Assembly: GCF_013284055.1 (NCBI RefSeq)
Contig: NZ_CP054143.1
Span: 992,001 to 1,056,000 of the forward strand
Origin: Deefgea piscis
GTDB lineage: Bacteria > Pseudomonadota > Gammaproteobacteria > Burkholderiales > Chitinibacteraceae
Direction: 5' to 3'
Length of the DNA: 64,000 bases
A model generated the notes under the pieces. The model had not been told where the DNA came from. It saw only the letters and a program-made list of their open reading frames with translations, and did no database searches. The translations under genes were made by a program, and so were the position numbers. This document shows positions 37,890 through 48,450 of this stretch, piece after piece (positions within the stretch are counted from its first letter, which is position 1; each line of letters starts with the position of its first letter).

Positions 37890-38646
37890 GATAACCGATC
37901 CAACGCAAAACTCGCTGCGACAACGCCGCGGGCAACACCGCCAACCACCAACTACCCCAATTGAGCGGAAAAGGAAAACTAATCCGCGCCCGATTGCGCT
38001 GCAAACCGCGCTGAATATACGCCGCCGCGCGCTCAGGCGACCACTGCCAAGGCTTGGGCCCAGGCATCGCCTCGCACATTGGCGAGGTGACATAGCCCGG
38101 CATAATCACATTCACCGCAATGCCCTCATCAGCCAATAAAGCGCGCAAACCCTCGCCATACGCCTTAATCGCCGCCTTACTGGCGCTATAACTTGGCGTC
38201 ATCGGCAGGCCAAAATACGCCGCCAACGAGCTAACCAAAGCAATCTGCCCCGACCCACGCTGGCGCATCACCGGTAAAAACGCATTCACCAAGGCCAAGG
38301 TGGCCAATACATTCACCTCAAATAGGCGCTGCATATCGGCCCACAACTCGCCCTCGGCGGTATCAGACACATTAATATTGACCCCGGCATTGGCAATCAA
38401 TAAATCCGGCACGTCGTTCACCAAGCAGCGCGCCGCCCATGCTTGCAAAGCGCCAATATCGCGACAATCGAGCACCACCGGCAACACGCTCGCGCCTTGC
38501 TCGCGGCAAGCTTGCGCCACCGCCTCCAAGCGATCTGCGCGCTGGCCGAGCAAAATCAAACGCACCCCGCTCGCGGCATACGCCAGCGCCAAAGCGCCAC
38601 CAATCGCGCCAGTAGCGCCGGTAATTAAAATGGATTGAGCAGACAT
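37882..38646 (-). CDS. Short-chain dehydrogenase/reductase (RkpH-like)
   Basis: 254 residues. The NAD(P) motif is GATGAIGG near the N-terminus, followed by the NAG motif (IANAGVN) and the catalytic Ser and YSASK (Tyr and Lys). A hydrophobic C-terminal tail may attach it to the membrane. Next to an oxoamine synthase, the natural guess is reduction of the 3-keto group of the condensation product, as 3-ketosphinganine reductase does. The gene overlaps the sulfatase-like gene by eight bases and is read towards it. Confidence 0.83.
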   Translation of the reverse strand: MSAQSILITGATGAIGGALALAYAASGVRLILLGQRADRLEAVAQACREQGASVLPVVLDCRDIGALQAWAARCLVNDVPDLLIANAGVNINVSDTAEGELWADMQRLFEVNVLATLALVNAFLPVMRQRGSGQIALVSSLAAYFGLPMTPSYSASKAAIKAYGEGLRALLADEGIAVNVIMPGYVTSPMCEAMPGPKPWQWSPERAAAYIQRGLQRNRARISFPFPLNWGSWWLAVLPAALSQRVLRWIGYRV

Positions 38647-38759
38647 AAAAGCTTTGTTTAGATGATGGTGTTAAGTGCCTACGGCACGGCGGTTTAGCTT
38701 CGCAGTTCGCAACCAGCGCGGAATATACGGTTCACTGCAGTGCTAAACAACAAAAAGCC

Positions 38760-38868
38760 AACGCAGAGGCGCAAAGGCGCAGAGCAAAAAACCAGCACAG
38801 GTTTAAAACGTCGTATTGCTATCGGTTTAAATACGAATTTGGCCTTTCTCTGCGTCTCTGCGTCAAAA
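38760..38868. repeat. Inverted ACGCAGAGGCGCA-type repeat
   Basis: AACGCAGAGGCGCAAAGGCG (from 38760) and CTCTGCGTCTCTGCGTC (from 38848) are inverted arms of a simple purine-rich repeat motif found in many genomes. The right arm is translated as the last residues of the kpsS-like gene (LTQRRRERPNS). Confidence 0.75.
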
Positions 38869-40129
38869 GGTTTTCCTTCACAGTATGAAGAGGATATTTT
38901 TCAATTAATTGCGCCAAGGCAGAGCGCTCGGCGCTGAGTTGCGCGCTGCTGTTGGCCATAGCCAGCTGTATGCTTTCATTGCAATAAAAGCCACCATTCA
39001 CTTGCGAGGCCTGCATCACGGTAGCGCGAAAACGCGCAAATAATTCGGCCGATGGCGCAATGCCATTGCACCAAAAATCATCCAGCGCCCCCTGAAAAGT
39101 CAGCCCGGCCACATTGTAAATTGGATTGCTCAACGTAATGGTTGGGCAGCCCAATTCAATCGCCAAACTACCCGCCGTACTATTGACCGTCACCATGCCG
39201 CTAGCGCGCTCAATTAAATAATTAATCACCCCGCCCTCTAAATACACCATGCGCTGGGCGATATCGAATTGCGCTGCGGCTTGGGCAATAAATTCAGCGT
39301 AATTTTCTAAACCATAATCTAAAGGATGGTTTTTAATCACCAACAAACTATCGCTAGGCGCATGGCGGGCAAACGATTGCATCACATGCAAAATAAACTG
39401 CTGCATATGCTCAAATTGCGAATGCTGGCGAATTTGTGCATCACTATTAAGCTGCAATGGCATTAAATAAAACGGCGTAGTCGAATGCAATAATTGCGCT
39501 ATTTTGGCCGATTCGGTTTTTTTATTTATTTTGGCCAATACATTACGCCGCAAAAATCCGGCATATTCAATCGGCGCAATCACCGGCGCATGCGTTTGAT
39601 AACCCGGATACAAAATTGGATTCCAGCAGCCCGCCAAATGATAAGCCACATCATGCGCCGATCTGACTTTGAATTTGGTTTTAAACATTTGATATTCAAA
39701 TGAATGCTGTGCCAATAAATCTTGCCCCACTTGCCAATACCAATCGGCATCACGCGGCAACATTGAATTAGCATTCACCCCACCGCGCTCTAAGGTAATC
39801 CAATGCGGGCGGAAATAACCTTCTTCAAAAGCATGCACCTCAATACCCAGCTGCTTGGCCAAAGCAATCGCCGGTATATGCACCGGCCGACAATCACCAA
39901 ACACCACAATATCGCTAATGGAAAACTGCTGATATTTTTGCGCCAAATAATCGCTTAAACCATTCACATCACCACGGTAATGCCAAGCAGGCATGCGCCA
40001 ATACAAATCATCACCGGCATTAAAATTAAGCTTATAAACCTTATGCCCAGCCGCACGCAATTGCTGCGCCAATTCTCTAAAAAATGGCGAACAAATACCC
40101 TGCAATAAAAGAAATACTTTTTTATTCAT
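38819..40129 (-). CDS. kpsS: Capsule beta-Kdo transferase KpsS
   Basis: 436 residues. The typical N-terminus (FLLLQGICSPFFRELAQQL), VVFGDCRPVH and FEEGYFRPHWITLERGGVN place it in the KpsS family (capsule_synth, GT107 type). KpsS adds the first Kdo of the poly-Kdo linker to lysophosphatidylglycerol on the cytoplasmic membrane face. AGGA lies five bases before the ATG. The extreme C-terminus from about residue 424 is encoded by the right arm of a dispersed repeat, so it probably differs from the ancestral end. An element-filled gap of 274 bases separates it from the upstream hydrolase gene. Confidence 0.9.
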   Translation of the reverse strand: MNKKVFLLLQGICSPFFRELAQQLRAAGHKVYKLNFNAGDDLYWRMPAWHYRGDVNGLSDYLAQKYQQFSISDIVVFGDCRPVHIPAIALAKQLGIEVHAFEEGYFRPHWITLERGGVNANSMLPRDADWYWQVGQDLLAQHSFEYQMFKTKFKVRSAHDVAYHLAGCWNPILYPGYQTHAPVIAPIEYAGFLRRNVLAKINKKTESAKIAQLLHSTTPFYLMPLQLNSDAQIRQHSQFEHMQQFILHVMQSFARHAPSDSLLVIKNHPLDYGLENYAEFIAQAAAQFDIAQRMVYLEGGVINYLIERASGMVTVNSTAGSLAIELGCPTITLSNPIYNVAGLTFQGALDDFWCNGIAPSAELFARFRATVMQASQVNGGFYCNESIQLAMANSSAQLSAERSALAQLIEKYPLHTVKENLLTQRRRERPNSYLNR

Positions 40130-40164
40130 TCGATCCTAAAACAAGCCAACACATACAGTTTACG

Positions 40165-40353
40165 TAGGGTGGAATAAGCAAAGCGCATTCCACCAAAACC
40201 AGCGCACCCCCATGCCCTCACCGAGCAACGCCGCCCAATCGGTGAACGGCGGGGGGAATGCGAGCGAACAAAGAATGCGGGGGGAACGGTGCGGGTAGTG
40301 ATGCGGTTAGTGGTGCGGTTGGTGGTGGAATGCGCTTCGCTTATTCCACCCTA
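40165..40353. repeat. Paired TAGGGTGG repeat (family B), MITE-like
   Basis: Two 30-base units in inverted order, 40165-40194 (TAGGGTGGAATAAGC...) and 40324-40353 (...GCTTATTCCACCCTA), flank a GC-rich middle of about 130 bases. Each unit is itself a palindrome (GGTGGAAT...ATTCCACC). The pair fills most of the gap between the hydrolase gene and kpsS. The same units occur at 60787-60885. Confidence 0.85.
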
Positions 40354-40403
40354 CACTCACCAACTCCCCACTCCCCAACCTAGCCCCACTCCCCACCCAC
40401 TCC

Positions 40404-41411
40404 CTACTCATCGGCCAAGGCCATGGCGCGGCGGATGATGTCGGGGGCGATTTCTCGGGGCTCGCCGCCGTGGCCGGATTCGTGCTCATACACCAACGAT
40501 TCAATCGGCCCGGCGCGGTCGCGCGCCAAACTGGCGTCCAACTTAAAATGCGCGCAAAGCGGCACAAAATACTGCTTAAAATGAAAAAAATCCTGCGTGT
40601 TTTGCACATACAAACAGCGCATATCGGGGCTGGATTCAATCGCCACAATCGCATTAAATTGCGGATCGCCCTGCGCCAAAACGCTGGGATTATTTTTATT
40701 CGGAAAACATTTTTCAACAAAATTGGTAAACAAACGCGCCGGCTGAATTTGCCACAAATGCGTTTGGGTATTAATCGCCACGGCGGTAGCGTTTTTTAAG
40801 CGCGCCGCCAATTGCATCGCCGCAAAGCCCCCCGCCGACGAGCCATAACTAATCACCTGCTTTGAGCTCAAACCCAATGATTGCGCCACATGCTGGGTAA
40901 TTTGCGTTAAACCATTCAGGCCATCAATCGACTCCGTGCCCAAATACCACGCCGTTTGCGGCCCGGCGGGCAAATAATGGCAAGGATCAGAAATATACAA
41001 AACGCTACCGGGGAATAAATGCGTAAACGTCAGCCGATCAAACTTGGGAATCGGGTGCCGATTGGGCGTACGCAAACCCGACAACACCACAAACAAATGC
41101 TCGCCTTTTTGCGGTGCAAACATGCAATCAAAGCGCAAACCATCCATTGCCACGCTAAATCGACCATGCGGAATAATCGCTTGGCTAAATTGGGCAAAAT
41201 TGGCGAAATGAAACTGCTCTGGCTCTAATAAAAACAACAACTCACGGCGCAGTTTTTGTTTTTGATTCCTCAGCGCCGTCGTTTCTGGCTGCCGTATCAA
41301 AGCCCACAATTGCTTGGATTTATGATAAATCGGCATACTGTTACGCAGTATTGACTTGCACTGCTCAAACCAGCGCCGCCCGTAGGCAATACCCCTAGCT
41401 TTTAGATTCAA
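40404..41411 (-). CDS. Alpha/beta-hydrolase-like protein of the capsule locus
   Basis: 335 residues. A nucleophile elbow GSSAGG with Ser192 (SYGSSAGGFAAM) and a late His (His310 or His314 in YEHESGHGGEP) suggest a serine hydrolase or acyltransferase fold. I recognise no specific family. There is no signal peptide, so it should act in the cytoplasm. Its ATG overlaps the kpsC stop by four bases, so it is translated with kpsC. That suggests a job on the lipid-linker intermediate or on acyl or acetyl groups of the glycan; this is inference. Confidence 0.65.
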   Translation of the reverse strand: MNLKARGIAYGRRWFEQCKSILRNSMPIYHKSKQLWALIRQPETTALRNQKQKLRRELLFLLEPEQFHFANFAQFSQAIIPHGRFSVAMDGLRFDCMFAPQKGEHLFVVLSGLRTPNRHPIPKFDRLTFTHLFPGSVLYISDPCHYLPAGPQTAWYLGTESIDGLNGLTQITQHVAQSLGLSSKQVISYGSSAGGFAAMQLAARLKNATAVAINTQTHLWQIQPARLFTNFVEKCFPNKNNPSVLAQGDPQFNAIVAIESSPDMRCLYVQNTQDFFHFKQYFVPLCAHFKLDASLARDRAGPIESLVYEHESGHGGEPREIAPDIIRRAMALADE

Positions 41412-43414
41412 AATTGCGCCAACCCCATTAATTGCCGCCGAATCTTATGCCACCAGCGCGGCCTAGCCGCTGGCGTATCACGCCACGCCATCAATTCATT
41501 GAGCACTTGCTCGGGCGACGTATATTGCCCGGTAATCCGGCTGATATAGCTCGGATATAAAATCAACGCCGCCGCCACCAGCTCATCCAAATTGCGCCGA
41601 GTAGTGCGCCGTGAGCACTGCATCTTGTCATCCGTTAGCCCCCAACCGGCATAAAACGGCATACCCCACACCACCACCGGCACCTGCCGCAGCAAAGCCT
41701 CAAAACCCGTCAGCGACGTAATCACATGCACCGCATCCACCTGTGCAAATAAATCTGTTACCGCAATATGCTCAACCACCTCATCGCACCATTGCTCGGC
41801 CGCATGCTCATCCAAACCTTGCGCGCGCAAACCCGCCAACACATCGGGATGCGGCTTATACACCACATACGCATCAGGATTGGCCGCGCGCACCGCCTGC
41901 AACAAACCCATATTGCTGCACACCTCGCCCGCGCCAAACCGAATCGACGCATCCCCCTCAACCTGCCCAGCCACCAATAGCACCCGCTCAGCTTGAGGCC
42001 GCTGCCAACCTTGGCTTTGCCCCACATTGTATTTAGTCAGCCCCGCCGCAACGATGCGCTGGCGCAATGCCTTGGCGCGCAACTGTAAAGCGCGGTCTAG
42101 CGTTGCCGTTTGCAATAAATGCTCTAAATCAGACGGCTGAGTGGCATCAAAATAAATCCCGCTGCGATCAAACACCCAAGACATTGGCGCAATCAAATGC
42201 GCGCCCAAGCCCACCGAGCGCAAAAAGCCATCCTCAATACGGATAATCGGATTAGGCAAATCGGCCAACTGGGCATCGTGCTTTTTGCCCCACGCCACAA
42301 TCGCCGTATCTGCCGCCGGTTGCCGCGAAAACCAGCGCCACATCGACACCGAACTACCTTGGCAAAAGCGCTGCACAATCGGCTGCTTCCAGCGCGAAAA
42401 ACCATACGCCACCAAAGATTCGGGCAAGCGCGCACGGCAGCGCCGCTGCAAAGCCAAATGCGCCAAAACGCGCTCCACCTCGCACAACTGGCCAGTCTCT
42501 GGATCGATATATCGGGGATACGCCACCAAAGCGGCATGAACCAACTGCAATAAACTCACATGACTACGCCGGCTAATCTGGGGTATCTCATCCTGAGTCA
42601 ACCCCCACCCTGCGTAGAAAGGCATACCAAAGCAACGAACCGGAATACCCCACAGCAAGGCATCAAAACCCATTTGCGAGGTCACCACATACACCCGCGC
42701 CGCCAAAGGCAATAAATCCGCCGGATGAATATCATCGGCCAACACCAAAATCCGTGGATTAGCCTGCAACACCGCCAAATCAAAATGCCCGCGCTTGCGG
42801 CCAGACATCACCTCGGGATGGATTTTAACCACCACCTGCTGCGCTGGATTTTCGGCCAGAGCCGCCGCCAACATCGCATCAAAATGCGCCGCCGAGCCGC
42901 TGCCATACTGAATCGCCGCATCGCCATAGGTTTGATCCACCACCAACACAAATGGCTGAGCAAAATCAGCCGCAGTCATGCGTTGATGATTGTATTTAGA
43001 CGTTTTGGCCGAGCGCCAAGCCTGCACCAAAGCTTTGGCCCGCGCCGCTTGATCATCCGCCAAAGGCATCGCAATCAACTGCTCTAAACGCGAAGGCCGC
43101 CGCGCATCGTAATAAATCCCAACATCATCCACCACAATCGACAACGGTGGCACGCCCTGCCCCATGCCCACCGAGCGCAAAAAACCATCCTCAAGCGCCC
43201 AATACGGCAAGCCATGCTGCGCGGCATACTCGCGCGCCTGCCGAGTCGTCGGCCGCAAGCCCCAACCCAACACCGCCGTCACCACCAACGAAGCATCCGC
43301 AGCAATTTGCTCTGGCGAATAAATCGGCTGCGAAAAAAACGCCGATTTAGCCAAGAGCTGACGAATTTTTTTGGAAAAAACCAAAAATCCAGAATGATTA
43401 TTCAAGAAAGCCAA
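41408..43414 (-). CDS. kpsC: Capsule poly-Kdo linker polymerase KpsC
   Basis: 668 residues composed of two homologous modules, each with an EDGFLRSVG motif and a following GIYYDA or GIYFDA segment (about residues 1-330 and 345-668). This is the known KpsC design of two Kdo transferases (GT99/GT107 type) that alternate linkages while extending the Kdo started by KpsS. It is encoded immediately downstream of kpsF. The presence of kpsC and kpsS defines this as an ABC-transporter-dependent capsule. Confidence 0.94.
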   Translation of the reverse strand: MAFLNNHSGFLVFSKKIRQLLAKSAFFSQPIYSPEQIAADASLVVTAVLGWGLRPTTRQAREYAAQHGLPYWALEDGFLRSVGMGQGVPPLSIVVDDVGIYYDARRPSRLEQLIAMPLADDQAARAKALVQAWRSAKTSKYNHQRMTAADFAQPFVLVVDQTYGDAAIQYGSGSAAHFDAMLAAALAENPAQQVVVKIHPEVMSGRKRGHFDLAVLQANPRILVLADDIHPADLLPLAARVYVVTSQMGFDALLWGIPVRCFGMPFYAGWGLTQDEIPQISRRSHVSLLQLVHAALVAYPRYIDPETGQLCEVERVLAHLALQRRCRARLPESLVAYGFSRWKQPIVQRFCQGSSVSMWRWFSRQPAADTAIVAWGKKHDAQLADLPNPIIRIEDGFLRSVGLGAHLIAPMSWVFDRSGIYFDATQPSDLEHLLQTATLDRALQLRAKALRQRIVAAGLTKYNVGQSQGWQRPQAERVLLVAGQVEGDASIRFGAGEVCSNMGLLQAVRAANPDAYVVYKPHPDVLAGLRAQGLDEHAAEQWCDEVVEHIAVTDLFAQVDAVHVITSLTGFEALLRQVPVVVWGMPFYAGWGLTDDKMQCSRRTTRRNLDELVAAALILYPSYISRITGQYTSPEQVLNELMAWRDTPAARPRWWHKIRRQLMGLAQF

Positions 43415-43428
43415 TCCAGCTAAAGCAA

Positions 43429-44382
43429 TTAAACAAAATCATAAATTTGCAAAATACCCACCACCTGCTCATCAGAATCCATCACCACCAAAGTGCTGAG
43501 TTTTTTCGACTGCATGTATTCTTCGGCAAATGCAAAAGTTTCATTCTGGCCAATCACCCGTGGATTTTTGCTCATGATTTGGCTCACCACCAAAGCATTT
43601 AGGTCGGGATAAGCACCAAAAGCACGGCGAACATCACCATCGGTAATCACCCCAATTAATTTGCCTGCATCCATCACCAAAGCCATACCCAAACGCCCAG
43701 CCGACAAGGTATGCACCGCATCGCGCATTGCCGTATTCGGTGAGCAAATCGGCAAATTGGTTTTATGCATCACATCGGCCACCCGCGTTAGCAAACGGCG
43801 GCCCAAGCTACCACCGGGGTGAAAGCGGGCAAAGTCTTCAACTTTAAACCGCTTCATCGTCGATAAAGCCACCGCCAGCGCATCGCCCATCACCAACGCC
43901 GCCGTCGTCGACGACGTAGGCGCAAGATTGTTATTGCAAGCCTCGCTCTCAACACCCACATCGAGCACGGCATGTGCATGCTTGGCCAACGTTGAATTCA
44001 CGCCGCCAGTCATCGCAATAATTTGATTTTGTTGATACTGCAAAAACGGCAAAATCCGCAGCAGCTCTTCGGTTTCGCCGCTATTGGAAATCATAATCAC
44101 CACATCCGTCGGGCGAATCATGCCTAAATCGCCATGAAATGCCTCACCCGGATGAACAAAAAACGCCGTCGTACCCGTTGATGCCAAGGTAGCGGCGATT
44201 TTTTTACCAATAATCCCCGATTTACCCATGCCAACGACCACTACACGGCCAGTGGCTGCGCAAATCATCTCGGTTGCCACGCTAAAATGATGGTCCAATC
44301 GTTCGGCCATTTTTTCTAACTCGGAGACTTCTGCTGCCACCACTTGCCGAGCCAGCGTAAGTACATTGACTGAATCGTTCAT
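43429..44382 (-). CDS. kpsF: D-arabinose-5-phosphate isomerase (KpsF/KdsD)
   Basis: 317 residues. An N-terminal SIS sugar isomerase domain (VVVGMGKSGIIGKKIAATLASTG, then the HPGEAFHGDLGM segment) is followed by two CBS domains from about residue 205. It converts ribulose-5-phosphate to arabinose-5-phosphate, the first committed step to Kdo. AGGA lies nine bases upstream. It is part of the Kdo block with the KdsB-KdsC fusion and KdsA. Confidence 0.94.
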   Translation of the reverse strand: MNDSVNVLTLARQVVAAEVSELEKMAERLDHHFSVATEMICAATGRVVVVGMGKSGIIGKKIAATLASTGTTAFFVHPGEAFHGDLGMIRPTDVVIMISNSGETEELLRILPFLQYQQNQIIAMTGGVNSTLAKHAHAVLDVGVESEACNNNLAPTSSTTAALVMGDALAVALSTMKRFKVEDFARFHPGGSLGRRLLTRVADVMHKTNLPICSPNTAMRDAVHTLSAGRLGMALVMDAGKLIGVITDGDVRRAFGAYPDLNALVVSQIMSKNPRVIGQNETFAFAEEYMQSKKLSTLVVMDSDEQVVGILQIYDFV

Positions 44383-44407
44383 TATTTTGTATTCCTATTG
44401 CTTAAGA

Positions 44408-45682
44408 TCACTGCGCCACATTCACAATGTGCTGCATAAAACCATCGGCACTATTAAAAACAGCCGCCTTGCCTTGCGCTAATAAAATCCGATCTGCCAA
44501 CTCGCGAAAAGCACCATGACCACCCGCCGTTTGCAACACTTCGCTAGCCCGCTGCTGCACATAGCTTGGCGCATCGGCCACCGCAAACGACAAACCGCAG
44601 CTAGCAAACGCCGGTAAATCAATGCTGTCATCACCCAAGCACGCCGTTTGCGCCGCAGTAACGCCAGCTTGCGCCATGAGTTCGAAGCAAGCCTTGGCTT
44701 TGTCTTTAACGCCATACGCCGCCAAACTCACGCCCAAATCGGCGGCTCGCTTACGCAAAGTTGGCGAATCACGCCCAGACAATAGCGCCACCCGCACGCC
44801 GTTTTCTTCCAGCATGCGAATACCCAAACCATCACGCACATGAAACCGCTTAAGGCATTCACCCGTTGCATCGTAATAAATGCCGCCATCCGTTAGCACG
44901 CCATCCACATCGCTAATCACCAAGCGCACTGCCGCCAATGGATTAACGGCCACCTCGGGTAGGCCCAACATCATCGCGCGCACCCGCTCCAAACACGCCG
45001 GGGTATCAACCCCCGGCCCGGTTGGTTCGACTTGCAACATACGAATCGAGAAGCCCGCAGTCAGTAAGCGTAATTGCTCCAAAGACTCGGTTTGCTCCAG
45101 CATCGGTACCGGCATTTGCTGATACGCCGCCAACACTGCCGCCCGATACGCATACACGCCAACGTGCTTAAAATAGCGTGCGCTCTGGGCATCACGCGGA
45201 TAAGGAATCGGCGAACGGCTAAAATACAAAGCCTCGCCTTGATTACCCATCACCACCTTAACTGCGTTTGGATTCAGCGCTTCATCGGCATCAATCGCAT
45301 GGCAAAGTGAGCCCACCGCCGCAGTCGCATCCGATTGCATCAGCGCCAACAAAGCCGCCAAATCATCGGGCCGCACCAAAGGCTCGTCGCCTTGCACATT
45401 CAGATAAATATCCGCAGGAAAAGCCGCCATCACTTCAACCAAACGATCTGTACCCGAAACATGCTCGCTCGACGTGAGCATGGCTTGGCCGCCAAATTGC
45501 TGCACTGCCGCCATCACTCGCGCATCATCCGTCGCCACCACCACGCCAGCCACACCGGGCACTTGCATTGCCCGCTCGTAAACATGCTGAATCATGGGCT
45601 TGCCCACTAAATCAGCCAGCGGTTTACCCGGTAAACGCGTAGAGCCATAGCGGGCAGGAATCACAATTAAAGCCGTCTGCAT
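44408..45682 (-). CDS. kdsB-kdsC: KdsB-KdsC fusion: CMP-Kdo synthetase + Kdo-8-P phosphatase
   Basis: 424 residues in one frame. Residues 1-240 form a full CMP-Kdo cytidylyltransferase (IPARYGSTRLPGKPL, NVQGDEPLV at 95-103, YFKHVGVYAYR, LEQLRLL). After a short linker, residues 250-424 form a HAD-type KdsC phosphatase (DVDGVLTDGGIYYD with Asp258 and Asp260, ALLSGRDS, and CLGDDSIDLPAF). The protein should dephosphorylate Kdo-8-phosphate and then activate Kdo with CTP. In E. coli these are separate genes. There is no sign of a sequencing frameshift. Confidence 0.93.
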   Translation of the reverse strand: MQTALIVIPARYGSTRLPGKPLADLVGKPMIQHVYERAMQVPGVAGVVVATDDARVMAAVQQFGGQAMLTSSEHVSGTDRLVEVMAAFPADIYLNVQGDEPLVRPDDLAALLALMQSDATAAVGSLCHAIDADEALNPNAVKVVMGNQGEALYFSRSPIPYPRDAQSARYFKHVGVYAYRAAVLAAYQQMPVPMLEQTESLEQLRLLTAGFSIRMLQVEPTGPGVDTPACLERVRAMMLGLPEVAVNPLAAVRLVISDVDGVLTDGGIYYDATGECLKRFHVRDGLGIRMLEENGVRVALLSGRDSPTLRKRAADLGVSLAAYGVKDKAKACFELMAQAGVTAAQTACLGDDSIDLPAFASCGLSFAVADAPSYVQQRASEVLQTAGGHGAFRELADRILLAQGKAAVFNSADGFMQHIVNVAQ

Positions 45683-45694
45683 TTGCCGTAATCC

Positions 45695-47652
<1,958 letters not shown>

Positions 47653-47784
47653 ATATTTATCAAAAAACAACAAAGAACCTTTTAAAAAAGGATTATCAAC
47701 GACTTAAAAAATAAAACCCTATAGAATTAAATTCAAAAACTCCCTAGGGGCTATACGCAACATAAATACCTACAAAAATCCACA

Positions 47785-48450
47785 TTAAGAACAAAACAAA
47801 CCATCAAAGTCTTCGCATCTTAAGTAAGGAGCAAGAAAAGAACTCTGATTACAAATAAAAGTTCGAATACTACATGCAGCTAATTTATTTGCGGCATCTG
47901 CGATATTAAAAATTTGCACTCCAATTTTCGAGTCCTCTAACTGAGCATTACTTTCAGAATAAAATCGTGCAGTTTCGCCATAATAATTTAAATCCACACC
48001 CAAAATTACAATTTCAGATGCGCCTAAATAATGAGCCAATTGCAATGCAAGCATGGTTGTTGTACAACCATAATGATAACCATTATTTAAATTATATGAA
48101 AATCCATCTCTAGACAATGGATTTACATAATATGTATTTTTATTTGCCACAATAGCACTATCATCATTCAGATCCAAATCTGAACGTAACACTCTAATTG
48201 TATCTGGCGACAACATCGTTGTTGCCATTGCTCTTTTTTCAGGATGATTTAAAAAACGAGCATCGGACACTGTGTAATATTTTTGTGTAAATCCATACTT
48301 CTCTTCTAACAGAGTTGAAGCATTCATTCCAATACAAATTTCATTTTTTAATTTTGATAAGTCATGCTTTAAAATCGAAGGTCCATTTCCGAGAATAAAA
48401 ACTCGCTTCCCTTTTTCAGCATTTTTTAGTTTTTTAATTTTTAAGCGCAT
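47785..48450 (-). CDS. DUF115/MptE-like or GT42-like putative transferase
   Basis: 221 residues. The N-terminal motif FILGNGPSILKHDLSKLKN followed by IGMNAS resembles both DUF115 (MptE-like) proteins and the nucleotide-sugar site of GT42 sialyltransferases (GNGPSL...N). A later segment, GASEIVILGVDLNYYG, occurs in the same families. It is most likely a sugar-modifying transferase of the capsule. Sialic acid synthesis genes are absent, so sialyl transfer is not claimed. The start at 48450 is nine bases after GAGG; 48456 is possible. It is AT-rich like its neighbours. Confidence 0.65.
   Translation of the reverse strand: MRLKIKKLKNAEKGKRVFILGNGPSILKHDLSKLKNEICIGMNASTLLEEKYGFTQKYYTVSDARFLNHPEKRAMATTMLSPDTIRVLRSDLDLNDDSAIVANKNTYYVNPLSRDGFSYNLNNGYHYGCTTTMLALQLAHYLGASEIVILGVDLNYYGETARFYSESNAQLEDSKIGVQIFNIADAANKLAACSIRTFICNQSSFLAPYLRCEDFDGLFCS

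Noticed and set aside
37890-38093. A 68-codon N-terminal extension of the sulfatase-like protein
   Set aside because: It lies entirely within the SDR gene in another frame and reads as Arg/Cys-rich sequence without membrane character. The GTG at 37889 fits better.
47785-48450. Calling the gene a sialyltransferase
   Set aside because: Only the short GNGPS motif supports it. There are no neuABC-type genes in the window.
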